A DNA stretch of 64,000 nucleotides from an uncultured Alistipes sp. (lineage in GTDB: Bacteria > Bacteroidota > Bacteroidia > Bacteroidales > Rikenellaceae), in assembly GCA_905213895.1 (NCBI GenBank), contig CAJMKE010000004.1, positions 1 to 64,000 on the forward strand, written 5' to 3'. The notes below the pieces were generated by a model. The model saw nothing but the letters and a program-made list of their open reading frames with translations, searched no databases and was not told the origin of the DNA. Position 1 is the stretch's first letter. Each line of letters opens with the position of its first letter. Shown here one piece after another: positions 50,733 to 58,331 of this stretch. A program made the translations under genes and the position numbers.

Positions 50733-53700
50733 TTAGTAGCGGATTTGGAGGTTAAACACAATCGTTCGCGCCTTCGGGTATGCCCCGAGGTCTACGCGGC
50801 GCAATACCGACGAACTGCTTTCGGTCGATACGTCGGGGTCGAAGCCCGCGTATTTCGTCCACAGCCACAGGTTCTCGCCCGTGACGCCGACAGTGATGTC
50901 GCGCAGCCACTTCACCCTCTTGCGCAGGTCGAAAGTATAGGATATGCTCGCGCTTTTCAGGCGCAGGTACGACGCGTCATAAATCTGGAAGTTGCTCGGC
51001 AGCATCGGATTCGCCGAGCCTGCCCGCGGGATGTCGGAATTCGGGTTGCGCACCGGATGCCACGAATTTATCATCTTGCGGAACTGGTTCGTCCACGAGC
51101 CGCCGCACATGACCATCTCCGAGTAGTTGTAGATTTTGCCGCCGATGGAGTAGTTGAAGAACACCCCTATTTTCAGATGCTTGCCGATATGAAACGTATT
51201 TTGCAGTCCGCCGTACAACAGCGGGTCGGCACTGCCCTGATAGACCAAATCGTCCGCCGACAGCGAGCCGTCGCCGTCGATATCGACGTATCGCGGCAGA
51301 CCCTCCTTGTAGTAGTTGGAGACGTAGGTCTTCGTGTGGTTGTTGCGGTCGATTTCGTACTGGCTTTTCCACGTTCCGCCGTACTGGAATCCCCAGAGCG
51401 AGTTGAGCGGGTAGCCCTTGCGGTAGCCGTACATCATGTAGCCGCTGTCGCCCGGTCCGGCGAGCGCGACGACATAGTTTTCGTTGCCGATATCCTCGAC
51501 CATCTGGCGGTTGTGCGACAAAGTCAGCATCGTACTCCACGAAAACTGCGGCTTGACGATATTGCGGCTCTCAATCGAAATCTCCCAGCCGAGGTTCGAC
51601 GTGCGACCCAGATTCTCGTAGCGGCTCGAATAGCCCGTAACGTCGCCCGTCTGCACCGTCAGCAGCAGGTCGGTAGTCTTCGCATAGTAGCCCTCGACGG
51701 TGAATTTCAGACGCTCGTCGAAGAACGAACCGTCCACGGCGACATTGAACGAATCGGTAGTCTCCCACGTCAGGTCATCGTTCGCCAGACGCGACGGGTA
51801 GTAGGCTGTCGATTGCTTGCCGTCGAAGATGTAGCCGTCGGTCTTGGTGCTGATTGCCTCCAACGAACGGTACGCCGCAATCGCATCGTTGCCCGTGCGA
51901 CCGGCACTCAATCGGAGCGAGAGTTCGTCCACGTTGCGGGCGTTCTTCATGAAACTTTCGTTGGCGATGTTCCAGCGCAGCGCAGCCGACGGGAAGAAGC
52001 CCCACTTGCGGTTGGCGGCGAAATTGGACGAGCCGTCGGCACGTCCGGTAACGGTGATATAGTACCGCTTCTTGTAGTTGTAGTTCAAGCGGAACAATGC
52101 CGACTCCTTGACGACGCGCGCCGAGGAGGAGGTAACCGTATATTTCTCCTTGTCCATGACGCTGCTCATGTCGCCCCATTTCAGGTCGTCGTTTATCAGA
52201 CCGTCGCCCTTGATTGAGAGCGCGTGGGTAATGCTCCGCGAGGCGGTGAAGCCCGCCATCACGTCGAAACTGTGCCCCGAACGCGTCGAGAGCGAATATG
52301 TCAGCGTGTTTTCGGATGTCAGCGTCTTCGCGTCGCCCTCGTAGCGGTAGGCAGCCGCGCCCTCCTCGGGTTTGCGGGCGGGCAGTTCGTTCGACCAGAA
52401 CTGGTAGTCGTGCCGCTGGTACGCCATATAGGTATTCTGGCTCTTGATTACCAGTCCCTTTACCGGCTTTATCGTAAATACCGCCGTGTGGTTCGACGTC
52501 AGACGCTCGCGAATCATGTCGATGAAATCGATTGACTTGCGGGGGTTGTTGATTATCGGGCTGTTATTGTAGACCTCGTTCTGGATGCTCTCGGGAGTCA
52601 GCGTCGGGCTGAGGTATATCGCCCCGTTCCAGAAACTCGTGCCGCCAACCGTTACCTTGTTGCGGTCCTCGTCGGCGTAGGTATACGAGCCGCGGTAGCC
52701 GAACGACAGCCACTTGGCGACATCGTAGTCCATGTTGATGCGACCCGTGATACGGCTCACGCCGCTGCCGTCGATAATTCCCTGCTTGTCGGTGTAGCCG
52801 AGCGAACCGAAGATGCGAAAATTCTTCACCTTGCCCGTCAGCGAAACGTTGTAGTTCTGATAGGGTGCGATGCGCGTAACCTCCTTCACCCAGTCGGTAC
52901 CCTTGCCGTAAGCCATCGGATTGGGATAGCGGGCATACTTTTCGAGCGGAGTATCGGGAGTGGAGTTGGTGCGGAAATACATGTAATCGTTGATATACTG
53001 CGTGAACTCCTGCGCATTCATCACGTCGAGGCGGCGGGCGATTTGCGAAACGCCGAACTGCGCCTTGACATTCACCGACACCTTTGCCGCACCGCCCTTG
53101 ACCTGCTTGGTCGTAACGATAATGACGCCGTTCGAGCCGCGCGAACCGTAGATTGCGGTCGAGGAGGCGTCCTTCAACACCGAAATCGACTCGATGTCGT
53201 CGGTATTGATGTCGCTGAGGCTCTGTACCGCGTCTATCACGCCGTCCACGACTATCAGAGGTTCGTTGGATGCCGTTATCGAGCGTGAACCGCGGATACG
53301 AATCGACGACGAAGCCGACGGGTCGCCCGACGACGACATGATTTCGACTCCGGCGACGCGACCCTGCATAGCATCGTCCACCGACATTACGGGGCTGTTG
53401 AGCATGTCGTCCATTTTGAGGTTGGCGACCGAACCCGTCAGGTCGTTTTTCCTGACGGCACCGTAGCCTATCACGACCACCTCGTTAATCGCCTTGGCGT
53501 CGGGTTGCAGACGCACAGTCAGGGTCTTGCCCGCATCGGCGACGATTTGCTGCGCCGCATATCCGAGCATCGAGACCTCGATTATCGCCTTTTCGGCAGG
53601 CAGTGCAAGCACGAAAGCACCGTTGATGTCGGTGCTTGTCCCGAAGGTGGAATCGGGCATGACGACGGATGCCCCGACTACGGGTGCGCCCGTCTCGTCG

Positions 53701-54101
53701 ATGACTGTTCCGCGATATTCGAACGACGATTGCCTGACGGCGGGTCGGGTCGGGGGAGCGGTCTCGGAGGGTTTGGGAGCGACGGGCTTGGAACGTTTCT
53801 CGATGACGGCGATACGCTTGTCCTTGATGACGAAATCTGCGTTCTGTCCCTTGAAAATCTGTTCCAGCACCTCTCTCACCGGCTTGTCCGTTACATCGAC
53901 AGAGATTTTAGCCTCGATGTCGATGCGTCCCGACTGTACGGAGAACGAGTACTTGTACTGCTTTTGGAGCATCTGCATCACTTCGCGGATGCGCACGTTG
54001 TCGGCTTTGAGGCTTATTCCCTGAGCCGACAGGCTCTGTACCGCGACCACGCAGAATGCGAGGAGCAGCGCGAGGGTCTTATGCGGAATCAATGGTTTCA
54101 T
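50733..54101 (-). CDS. SusC-like TonB-dependent transporter with STN signalling domain
   Basis: A 1122-residue outer-membrane transporter: signal peptide (LSAQ, about 27), an STN domain (about 28-108, with VREVLEQIF and KDKRIAVIEKR) that can contact FecR, a carboxypeptidase-D-like domain (about 128-205), plug (EVVVIGYGAVRKNDLTGSV) and beta-barrel ending FNLQIRY. The STN domain plus the adjacent FecR gene shows trans-envelope control through an ECF sigma factor, unlike the starch-locus SusC. The coding frame and signal peptide are intact here. Confidence 0.94.
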   Translation of the reverse strand: MKPLIPHKTLALLLAFCVVAVQSLSAQGISLKADNVRIREVMQMLQKQYKYSFSVQSGRIDIEAKISVDVTDKPVREVLEQIFKGQNADFVIKDKRIAVIEKRSKPVAPKPSETAPPTRPAVRQSSFEYRGTVIDETGAPVVGASVVMPDSTFGTSTDINGAFVLALPAEKAIIEVSMLGYAAQQIVADAGKTLTVRLQPDAKAINEVVVIGYGAVRKNDLTGSVANLKMDDMLNSPVMSVDDAMQGRVAGVEIMSSSGDPSASSSIRIRGSRSITASNEPLIVVDGVIDAVQSLSDINTDDIESISVLKDASSTAIYGSRGSNGVIIVTTKQVKGGAAKVSVNVKAQFGVSQIARRLDVMNAQEFTQYINDYMYFRTNSTPDTPLEKYARYPNPMAYGKGTDWVKEVTRIAPYQNYNVSLTGKVKNFRIFGSLGYTDKQGIIDGSGVSRITGRINMDYDVAKWLSFGYRGSYTYADEDRNKVTVGGTSFWNGAIYLSPTLTPESIQNEVYNNSPIINNPRKSIDFIDMIRERLTSNHTAVFTIKPVKGLVIKSQNTYMAYQRHDYQFWSNELPARKPEEGAAAYRYEGDAKTLTSENTLTYSLSTRSGHSFDVMAGFTASRSITHALSIKGDGLINDDLKWGDMSSVMDKEKYTVTSSSARVVKESALFRLNYNYKKRYYITVTGRADGSSNFAANRKWGFFPSAALRWNIANESFMKNARNVDELSLRLSAGRTGNDAIAAYRSLEAISTKTDGYIFDGKQSTAYYPSRLANDDLTWETTDSFNVAVDGSFFDERLKFTVEGYYAKTTDLLLTVQTGDVTGYSSRYENLGRTSNLGWEISIESRNIVKPQFSWSTMLTLSHNRQMVEDIGNENYVVALAGPGDSGYMMYGYRKGYPLNSLWGFQYGGTWKSQYEIDRNNHTKTYVSNYYKEGLPRYVDIDGDGSLSADDLVYQGSADPLLYGGLQNTFHIGKHLKIGVFFNYSIGGKIYNYSEMVMCGGSWTNQFRKMINSWHPVRNPNSDIPRAGSANPMLPSNFQIYDASYLRLKSASISYTFDLRKRVKWLRDITVGVTGENLWLWTKYAGFDPDVSTESSSSVLRRVDLGAYPKARTIVFNLQIRY

Positions 54102-54114
54102 ATATCGGGTCGGG

Positions 54115-55110
54115 TTATTTGCGTAGGGAAATGCGTACCGTGTCGCCGTCGCGGGTTATCTCCATCGTGTCGGCGGCATTGAACGTCGAGAGTATCTCGT
54201 CTATCGTTTCGTTATTGACGAACGCCGCATAGAACCGCTCGTTGAGCAGGGCGGCATCGGCGATTTCGATTTTCACGCCGAACGCGCTTTCCAACGACGC
54301 GGCGATGTCGCCGAACCGCTGGTTGACGAATGCCAGCGAATTGGATGTGCCGGAGACGGCGTAGAGTTCGGTGTCGAAACTGCCGACCGACGCGCTGCCG
54401 TCCGTATTGTCGATTTTCACCAACTGTCCGGGTTCGAGCAGGATGCGTTCGTTCGCCCCGATGCGGTTCTCGACAAGCACGCTACCCTCGACCAGTGCGA
54501 CCTCGACTTCCGACGACGACCGGCGCGACTTGACATTGAACTGCGTACCCTTCACCACGACATCGACCTTGCCCGATGTCAGTATGAACGGCTTCGCCGG
54601 ATTCTTGGCAATCGAAGCGAAGCACTCGCCGACGAGTTCCACATGTCGTGTGTCGCCGTCGAACGACGCGGGATAGGTCAGACGGCTGTCCGCCGCCAGC
54701 ACGATTACCGAACCGTCGGGCAGCGCGACTTCCAGCGACTCGCCGCACGGCGCGTATGCCTGCAACATTTCCGGAGCGGTAGTCTCCGTCGGCACGCTCT
54801 GCTCCGCGGCATCGAACGACGCCACGGCGACGAACAGTGCGACGACGGCAGCAGCGGCTGCGTAGCCTGCGCGGCGGTACCACGAAACGCGGCGCGAACG
54901 GCGGATTGCAGCCGCCACTTCGGCGTATTCGGCTCGGGTCCGCGAATCGGCGGTCGCACGAACCGAATCGAAAATATCTTCGAGCATCGCCGTATCTTCG
55001 GCAGTATGGTCGGTACGTGCCAGCCACGACTCGACCGTGCGGGCTTCGCTCTCCGAGCATAAGCCGTCAAAATATGCCCTCAACAGGGCTTTATCGACTT
55101 TTCTGTACAT
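54115..55110 (-). CDS. FecR-family anti-sigma factor
   Basis: A 331-residue inner-membrane protein (ATG 55110; upstream codons carry no homology and cross array A14). The N-terminal cytoplasmic part (1-78) starts MYRKVDKALLRAYFDGL. One membrane segment lies at about 81-98 (AAAAAVVALFVAVAS). The FecR periplasmic domain (about 120-215) has LPDGS and ANSGKVDVVVKGTQFNV-like blocks. A C-terminal DUF4974-type domain (about 260-331) resembles STN partners. It senses substrate-loaded SusC and holds or releases the ECF sigma factor, whose gene is 2.4 kb away at 57528. First gene of the eleven-gene operon. Confidence 0.92.
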   Translation of the reverse strand: MYRKVDKALLRAYFDGLCSESEARTVESWLARTDHTAEDTAMLEDIFDSVRATADSRTRAEYAEVAAAIRRSRRVSWYRRAGYAAAAAVVALFVAVASFDAAEQSVPTETTAPEMLQAYAPCGESLEVALPDGSVIVLAADSRLTYPASFDGDTRHVELVGECFASIAKNPAKPFILTSGKVDVVVKGTQFNVKSRRSSSEVEVALVEGSVLVENRIGANERILLEPGQLVKIDNTDGSASVGSFDTELYAVSGTSNSLAFVNQRFGDIAASLESAFGVKIEIADAALLNERFYAAFVNNETIDEILSTFNAADTMEITRDGDTVRISLRK

Positions 55111-55211
55111 ATTTTTTCCGTTTGCTTCAATACTAAAAACGCACGGGCGGCGGCAATTACGTAACCGGCACACGAATTTTTCGCAGGAAAAAGCATGTTG
55201 CGGGAAAGGGA

Positions 55212-55238
55212 CTTTAAGGTCGTTAAAGTCCTTAAAGT
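55212..55238. repeat. Nonamer array A14 (3 units)
   Basis: CTTTAAGGT, CGTTAAAGT, CCTTAAAGT in the divergent gap between fecR and the SIMPL gene. Confidence 0.88.
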
Positions 55239-55305
55239 CGCAGGGGCATCGTACCGCTCCGCCGACAAAATTTTTCGGCAGATGCACAATTCGGCATATT
55301 TTCAG

Positions 55306-55313
55306 TATCTTTG
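55306..55313 (+). promoter_or_regulatory. -7 element of the SIMPL-GNAT-CDF trio
   Basis: TATCTTTG, a perfect -7 match, 21 nt before the ATG. No clear -33 TTTG. Confidence 0.6.
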
Positions 55314-55334
55314 TTCTGAAAAAATTCATCGGCA

Positions 55335-56093
55335 ATGAACACTTCGAAATTATCCGCGCTGTTCGCCAACGTGAACCTGCGCGCCGTCATCATCGGTCTG
55401 TCGGTAATCGTCAGCACCGCAATACTCTGTTCGGCGATACTCCGAGTGGGGCTTTCGGGTCGTCAGGTCTCGGTAACGGGATTGGGCGAAACGGAGATGC
55501 AGTCGGACTGGATTGCATGGCAGGGTACGATAGTCGCCGACGCCGCATCGCGCGCCGACTGCTACCGCAAACTCGAACAGGACCGCAAGGCGGTCGCCGC
55601 ATATCTGACGGCGCAGGGCGTAGCCGAGAAGGACTACGACTTCTTCGCCATAACCATCGACGACCTCTACGACGACGCCTACTCCGCCGACGGCCGCTAC
55701 ATCGGACGGCGGTTCAAGGGCTATCGCATGCGGCAGACGTTCGAGATACAGTCGGCGGACATCGACCGCATAGAAGCCGTCTCGCGCGACATCACGTCGC
55801 TAATCAGCAACGGCATCAACGTCGAGAGCGGCTCGCCCAAATTCTATCTGCGCGACCTGCAAAACCTGAAACTCTCGCTCATCGACGACGCCACGGCGAA
55901 CGCGCTCGTGCGTGCCGAGAAACTGATAAAGGGATTCGCACGCATCAAGGACATCAAGAGCATCGACGTGGGCGTATTTCAGGTAACGGGACTTTACGGC
56001 AACGACGAATACTCCTACGGCGGCACGTTCAACACGAGCGACCGCATGAAGAAAGTCAGCGTTACCGTCCACGCCACCTACGGCATCCGCTGA
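55335..56093 (+). CDS. SIMPL (DUF541) domain protein, membrane-anchored
   Basis: A 252-residue protein with an N-terminal hydrophobic segment (about 17-38) and a SIMPL domain from about 44 (VSVTGLGETEMQSDWIAWQG) to the end. SIMPL proteins are periplasmic or envelope proteins of unclear biochemical role, often stress related. First of three plus-strand genes (gaps 36 and 31 nt) that lie between fecR and the sigma factor gene. Confidence 0.82.
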   Translation: MNTSKLSALFANVNLRAVIIGLSVIVSTAILCSAILRVGLSGRQVSVTGLGETEMQSDWIAWQGTIVADAASRADCYRKLEQDRKAVAAYLTAQGVAEKDYDFFAITIDDLYDDAYSADGRYIGRRFKGYRMRQTFEIQSADIDRIEAVSRDITSLISNGINVESGSPKFYLRDLQNLKLSLIDDATANALVRAEKLIKGFARIKDIKSIDVGVFQVTGLYGNDEYSYGGTFNTSDRMKKVSVTVHATYGIR

Positions 56094-56129
56094 CGGCGGC
56101 AATCGCACGAAGCACAATCCGGCAGATTC

Positions 56130-56588
56130 ATGGAATTCGACATCATTCCGGTTCCCGAACGGGAAAAGTATCTCGACCTGCTCCTCATCGCCGATGAGGA
56201 GGAACTGATGGTACGCCGGTATATCGACTCCGGCGAAATGACGGTATTCCGCGAAAACGGCGACATCGTCGGAGAATGCATCGTAATCGGACATGACGAC
56301 GACACGTTCGAACTGAAATCGCTGGCAGTCGTTCCCGAATACCGGTTACGGGGATACGGCAGACGGATAATCGAATTCGCAACAGACCGTTACCTGCACG
56401 ACGGCGGGCGGATGACAGTCGGAACCGGCGACGCTCCGACGGCGCTGCGCTTTTACGAGCGTTGCGGATTCGTCGAGTACTCGCGGATCATCGGATTCTT
56501 CACCGACAATTATCGGCACACGATAATAGAAGCGGGTGTGGCACTGAAAGACATGGTGATGCTCGAATACTGCGCAAAACGAAAATAG
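56130..56588 (+). CDS. GNAT-family N-acetyltransferase
   Basis: A 152-residue protein with the acetyl-CoA loop of motif A, LAVVPEYRLRGYGRRII (RxxGxG/A type), and the C-terminal FYERCGFVEY strand common to GNATs. Substrate not predictable. It lies 36 nt after the SIMPL gene and 31 nt before the cation exporter. Confidence 0.88.
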   Translation: MEFDIIPVPEREKYLDLLLIADEEELMVRRYIDSGEMTVFRENGDIVGECIVIGHDDDTFELKSLAVVPEYRLRGYGRRIIEFATDRYLHDGGRMTVGTGDAPTALRFYERCGFVEYSRIIGFFTDNYRHTIIEAGVALKDMVMLEYCAKRK

Positions 56589-56619
56589 GGAACGCTCTTT
56601 GAAGGGTCAATACAGAATC

Positions 56620-57531
56620 ATGGAATCAGAACAACCTCATAAACGCATAATAACCGACGCCGCTGCCCTGCGGCGCACGGGACGCGCACTGACGATAGGC
56701 ATCGTCATAAACGTACTCTACGCCGGCATCGAAATAGGCATAGGCTTCTGGCAGGGTTCGATGGGATTGGTCGCCGATGCAGGACACAACATGAGCGACG
56801 TCGTCGGGCTGCTGCTCGCGCTCGTCGCCATGCGGCTCGTCAAGAAGAACGAGGACGAACACTACACCTACGGCTACAAGAAGGTTACGGTGATGATTTC
56901 GCTCGTGAACGCGCTCCTGCTGCTCGGAGCCGTCGTGGGAATAGTCGTCGAGAGCATCCGCAAGTTCTCGCATCCGGAGGCTGTCGAGGGTTGGAGCGTC
57001 GCGGCGACTGCGACGGTAGGCGTAATCATCAATTTCATTTCGGCTTGGCTGCTGAACGCCGACAAGGGACGCGACATCAACGTCAAGGGAGCCTATCTCC
57101 ACATGATGCTCGATGCGCTGGTGTCGGTGGGAGTGGTCGTGTCGGGCATTGCGATATGGATGACGGACTGCTACGTAATCGACCCGATAATCGGAATACT
57201 GGTGGCGATAGCGATACTCTTTTCGTCGTGGCGGCTTCTTCACTCGTCGTGGCGGCTCGCCATCGACGGCATACCCGACGGAATCGACATCGACGAAGCG
57301 GTACGCGCGATGGAGGGCGTCGACGGCGTAATCGAGGTGCATCACCTGCACGTGTGGGCGATAAGCACCACCGAAACCGCACTGACAGCCCATGTGGTAA
57401 TCTACGACATCCGCGACGCCGACGAAATCCGCATCCGGGTGAACGAAGCCCTCTCGCGGTTAGGCATCGGACACACTACGCTGCAAGTCGAATCGAAGCA
57501 CTGCTACGACGACTCGGAGGAGGGGTGCTAA
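56620..57531 (+). CDS. CDF-family cation efflux protein (CzcD-like)
   Basis: A 303-residue protein (ATG 56620; a TTG 21 nt upstream is in frame but less likely) with six membrane segments and the two zinc-site motifs of the CDF family: ADAGHNMSD in the second and HMMLDALVS in the fifth helix (HxxxD). A His-rich loop is absent. The cytoplasmic C-terminal domain (about 215-303) includes VHHLHVWAIS. It exports Zn, Co or Cd from the cytoplasm. Its stop overlaps the stop of the convergent sigma gene by 3 nt. Confidence 0.92.
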   Translation: MESEQPHKRIITDAAALRRTGRALTIGIVINVLYAGIEIGIGFWQGSMGLVADAGHNMSDVVGLLLALVAMRLVKKNEDEHYTYGYKKVTVMISLVNALLLLGAVVGIVVESIRKFSHPEAVEGWSVAATATVGVIINFISAWLLNADKGRDINVKGAYLHMMLDALVSVGVVVSGIAIWMTDCYVIDPIIGILVAIAILFSSWRLLHSSWRLAIDGIPDGIDIDEAVRAMEGVDGVIEVHHLHVWAISTTETALTAHVVIYDIRDADEIRIRVNEALSRLGIGHTTLQVESKHCYDDSEEGC

Positions 57532-58076
57532 CCGCCGCGTCCGAGTTTGAGGCGTATATCTTTCAATGCGAGTTCGATATGTTTGTTCACGGTACGCACC
57601 GACAGACCGAGGCGTTCCGCGATTTCGGCATCGGACAACCCCTCCTTACGGCTCATAGAGAATATGCGGCGACGCTGCGGCGGCATCGATTCGAGGATGC
57701 TCTCGACGACGGTCGACAGTTCGCCGGCATCCAGATTCTGCTGCGTGGAGTCGTCGGGCGTGGCGAGCAAAAATCCCTCCCCCGAGAAATTTCGTTCCAT
57801 AACAGTCTGTTTGTTACGAAAATAACTGCATACCTCGCGGCGTGCGAGCAGGAAAATATAGGGTTTTATAGGCTTGGCGGCGTCAAGCGACTCGCGGTAC
57901 TGCCACAATTTCATGAACACGTCCTGCGCGATATCCTTCGCCTGCTCATCGATTTTCACGAAACCCAGCACGAAAGCGCGCACTATCGGATAGTAGTGCA
58001 TGAACAACTGTTCATACGCCTTCAAATCGCCCCGTTTTACGGCTGCGACCAGATATGGTTCCGGCATTTGCGACAT
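57528..58076 (-). CDS. ECF sigma-70 family factor
   Basis: A 182-residue sigma factor (ATG 58076, MSQMPEPYL; a TTG at 58103 would overlap the -7 promoter box and is rejected). Region 2 has FMHYYPIVRAFVLGFVKIDEQAKDIAQDVFMKLW. Region 4 is PQRRRIFSMSRKEGLSDAEIAERLGLSVRTVNKHIELALKDIR, a helix-turn-helix. It resembles the Bacteroidetes ECF group paired with FecR proteins. The likely partner fecR is 2.4 kb away on the same strand, with three opposite-strand genes between. Confidence 0.93.
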   Translation of the reverse strand: MSQMPEPYLVAAVKRGDLKAYEQLFMHYYPIVRAFVLGFVKIDEQAKDIAQDVFMKLWQYRESLDAAKPIKPYIFLLARREVCSYFRNKQTVMERNFSGEGFLLATPDDSTQQNLDAGELSTVVESILESMPPQRRRIFSMSRKEGLSDAEIAERLGLSVRTVNKHIELALKDIRLKLGRGG

Positions 58077-58100
58077 ATCGGGTTGGGTAGCGTGCTTTGG

Positions 58101-58133
58101 CAAATTTAATCATTAAAATCGGACTTTCACAAA
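58101..58133 (-). promoter_or_regulatory. Promoter of the ECF sigma gene
   Basis: Minus strand TTTG (58133-58130), 21-nt spacer, TAAATTTG (58108-58101): a full housekeeping-type promoter, 24 nt before the ATG. It also rules out the upstream TTG start. Confidence 0.7.
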
Positions 58134-58179
58134 ATAATCCTGCGCAGACGCACGCAGAATACGCATTTCTCAAAGACAA

Positions 58180-58216
58180 GCCCGATAGTTTTTAATATTA
58201 TTAAAAACTATCGGGC
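58180..58216 (-). terminator. Perfect 17-bp hairpin between efflux operon and sigma gene
   Basis: GCCCGATAGTTTTTAAT pairs with its exact complement around ATT. It lies downstream of the outer-membrane-factor gene on the minus strand and upstream of the sigma promoter, so it should insulate the two. There is no strong T-run on the minus strand. Confidence 0.7.
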
Positions 58217-58252
58217 TTTATCGGGTGAAAAAATTTTTCGCGAAAGAGGGGA

Positions 58253-58261
58253 GGGGGGGGG
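58253..58261. repeat. G9 homopolymer
   Basis: Nine G in the non-coding gap after the efflux operon. It is not in a gene; it would be a mutable length marker between strains. Confidence 0.85.
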
Positions 58262-58267
58262 TAAGGG

Positions 58268-58312
58268 GATTAGGGCCCTTAGGGACTTTAAGGGCCCTAA
58301 GGTCTTTCAGCA
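58268..58312. repeat. Nonamer array A15, folded as an inverted repeat
   Basis: Units GATTAGGGC, CCTTAGGGA, CTTTAAGGG, CCCTAAGGT, CTTTCAGCA keep the 9-nt phase. TTAGGGCCCTT (58270-58280) and AAGGGCCCTAA (58290-58300) form an 11-bp stem, so here the array can itself act as a hairpin downstream of the efflux operon. Confidence 0.85.
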
Positions 58313-58331
58313 AGATACGGTTTCCGCCAAC

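Noticed and set aside
58077..58103. TTG at 58103 as start of the sigma factor
   Set aside because: It would lie inside the TAAATTTG promoter box; the ATG at 58076 fits the family start.
1..58312. Nonamer arrays as CRISPR repeats
   Set aside because: Units are 9 nt with no unique spacers and no cas genes are present.
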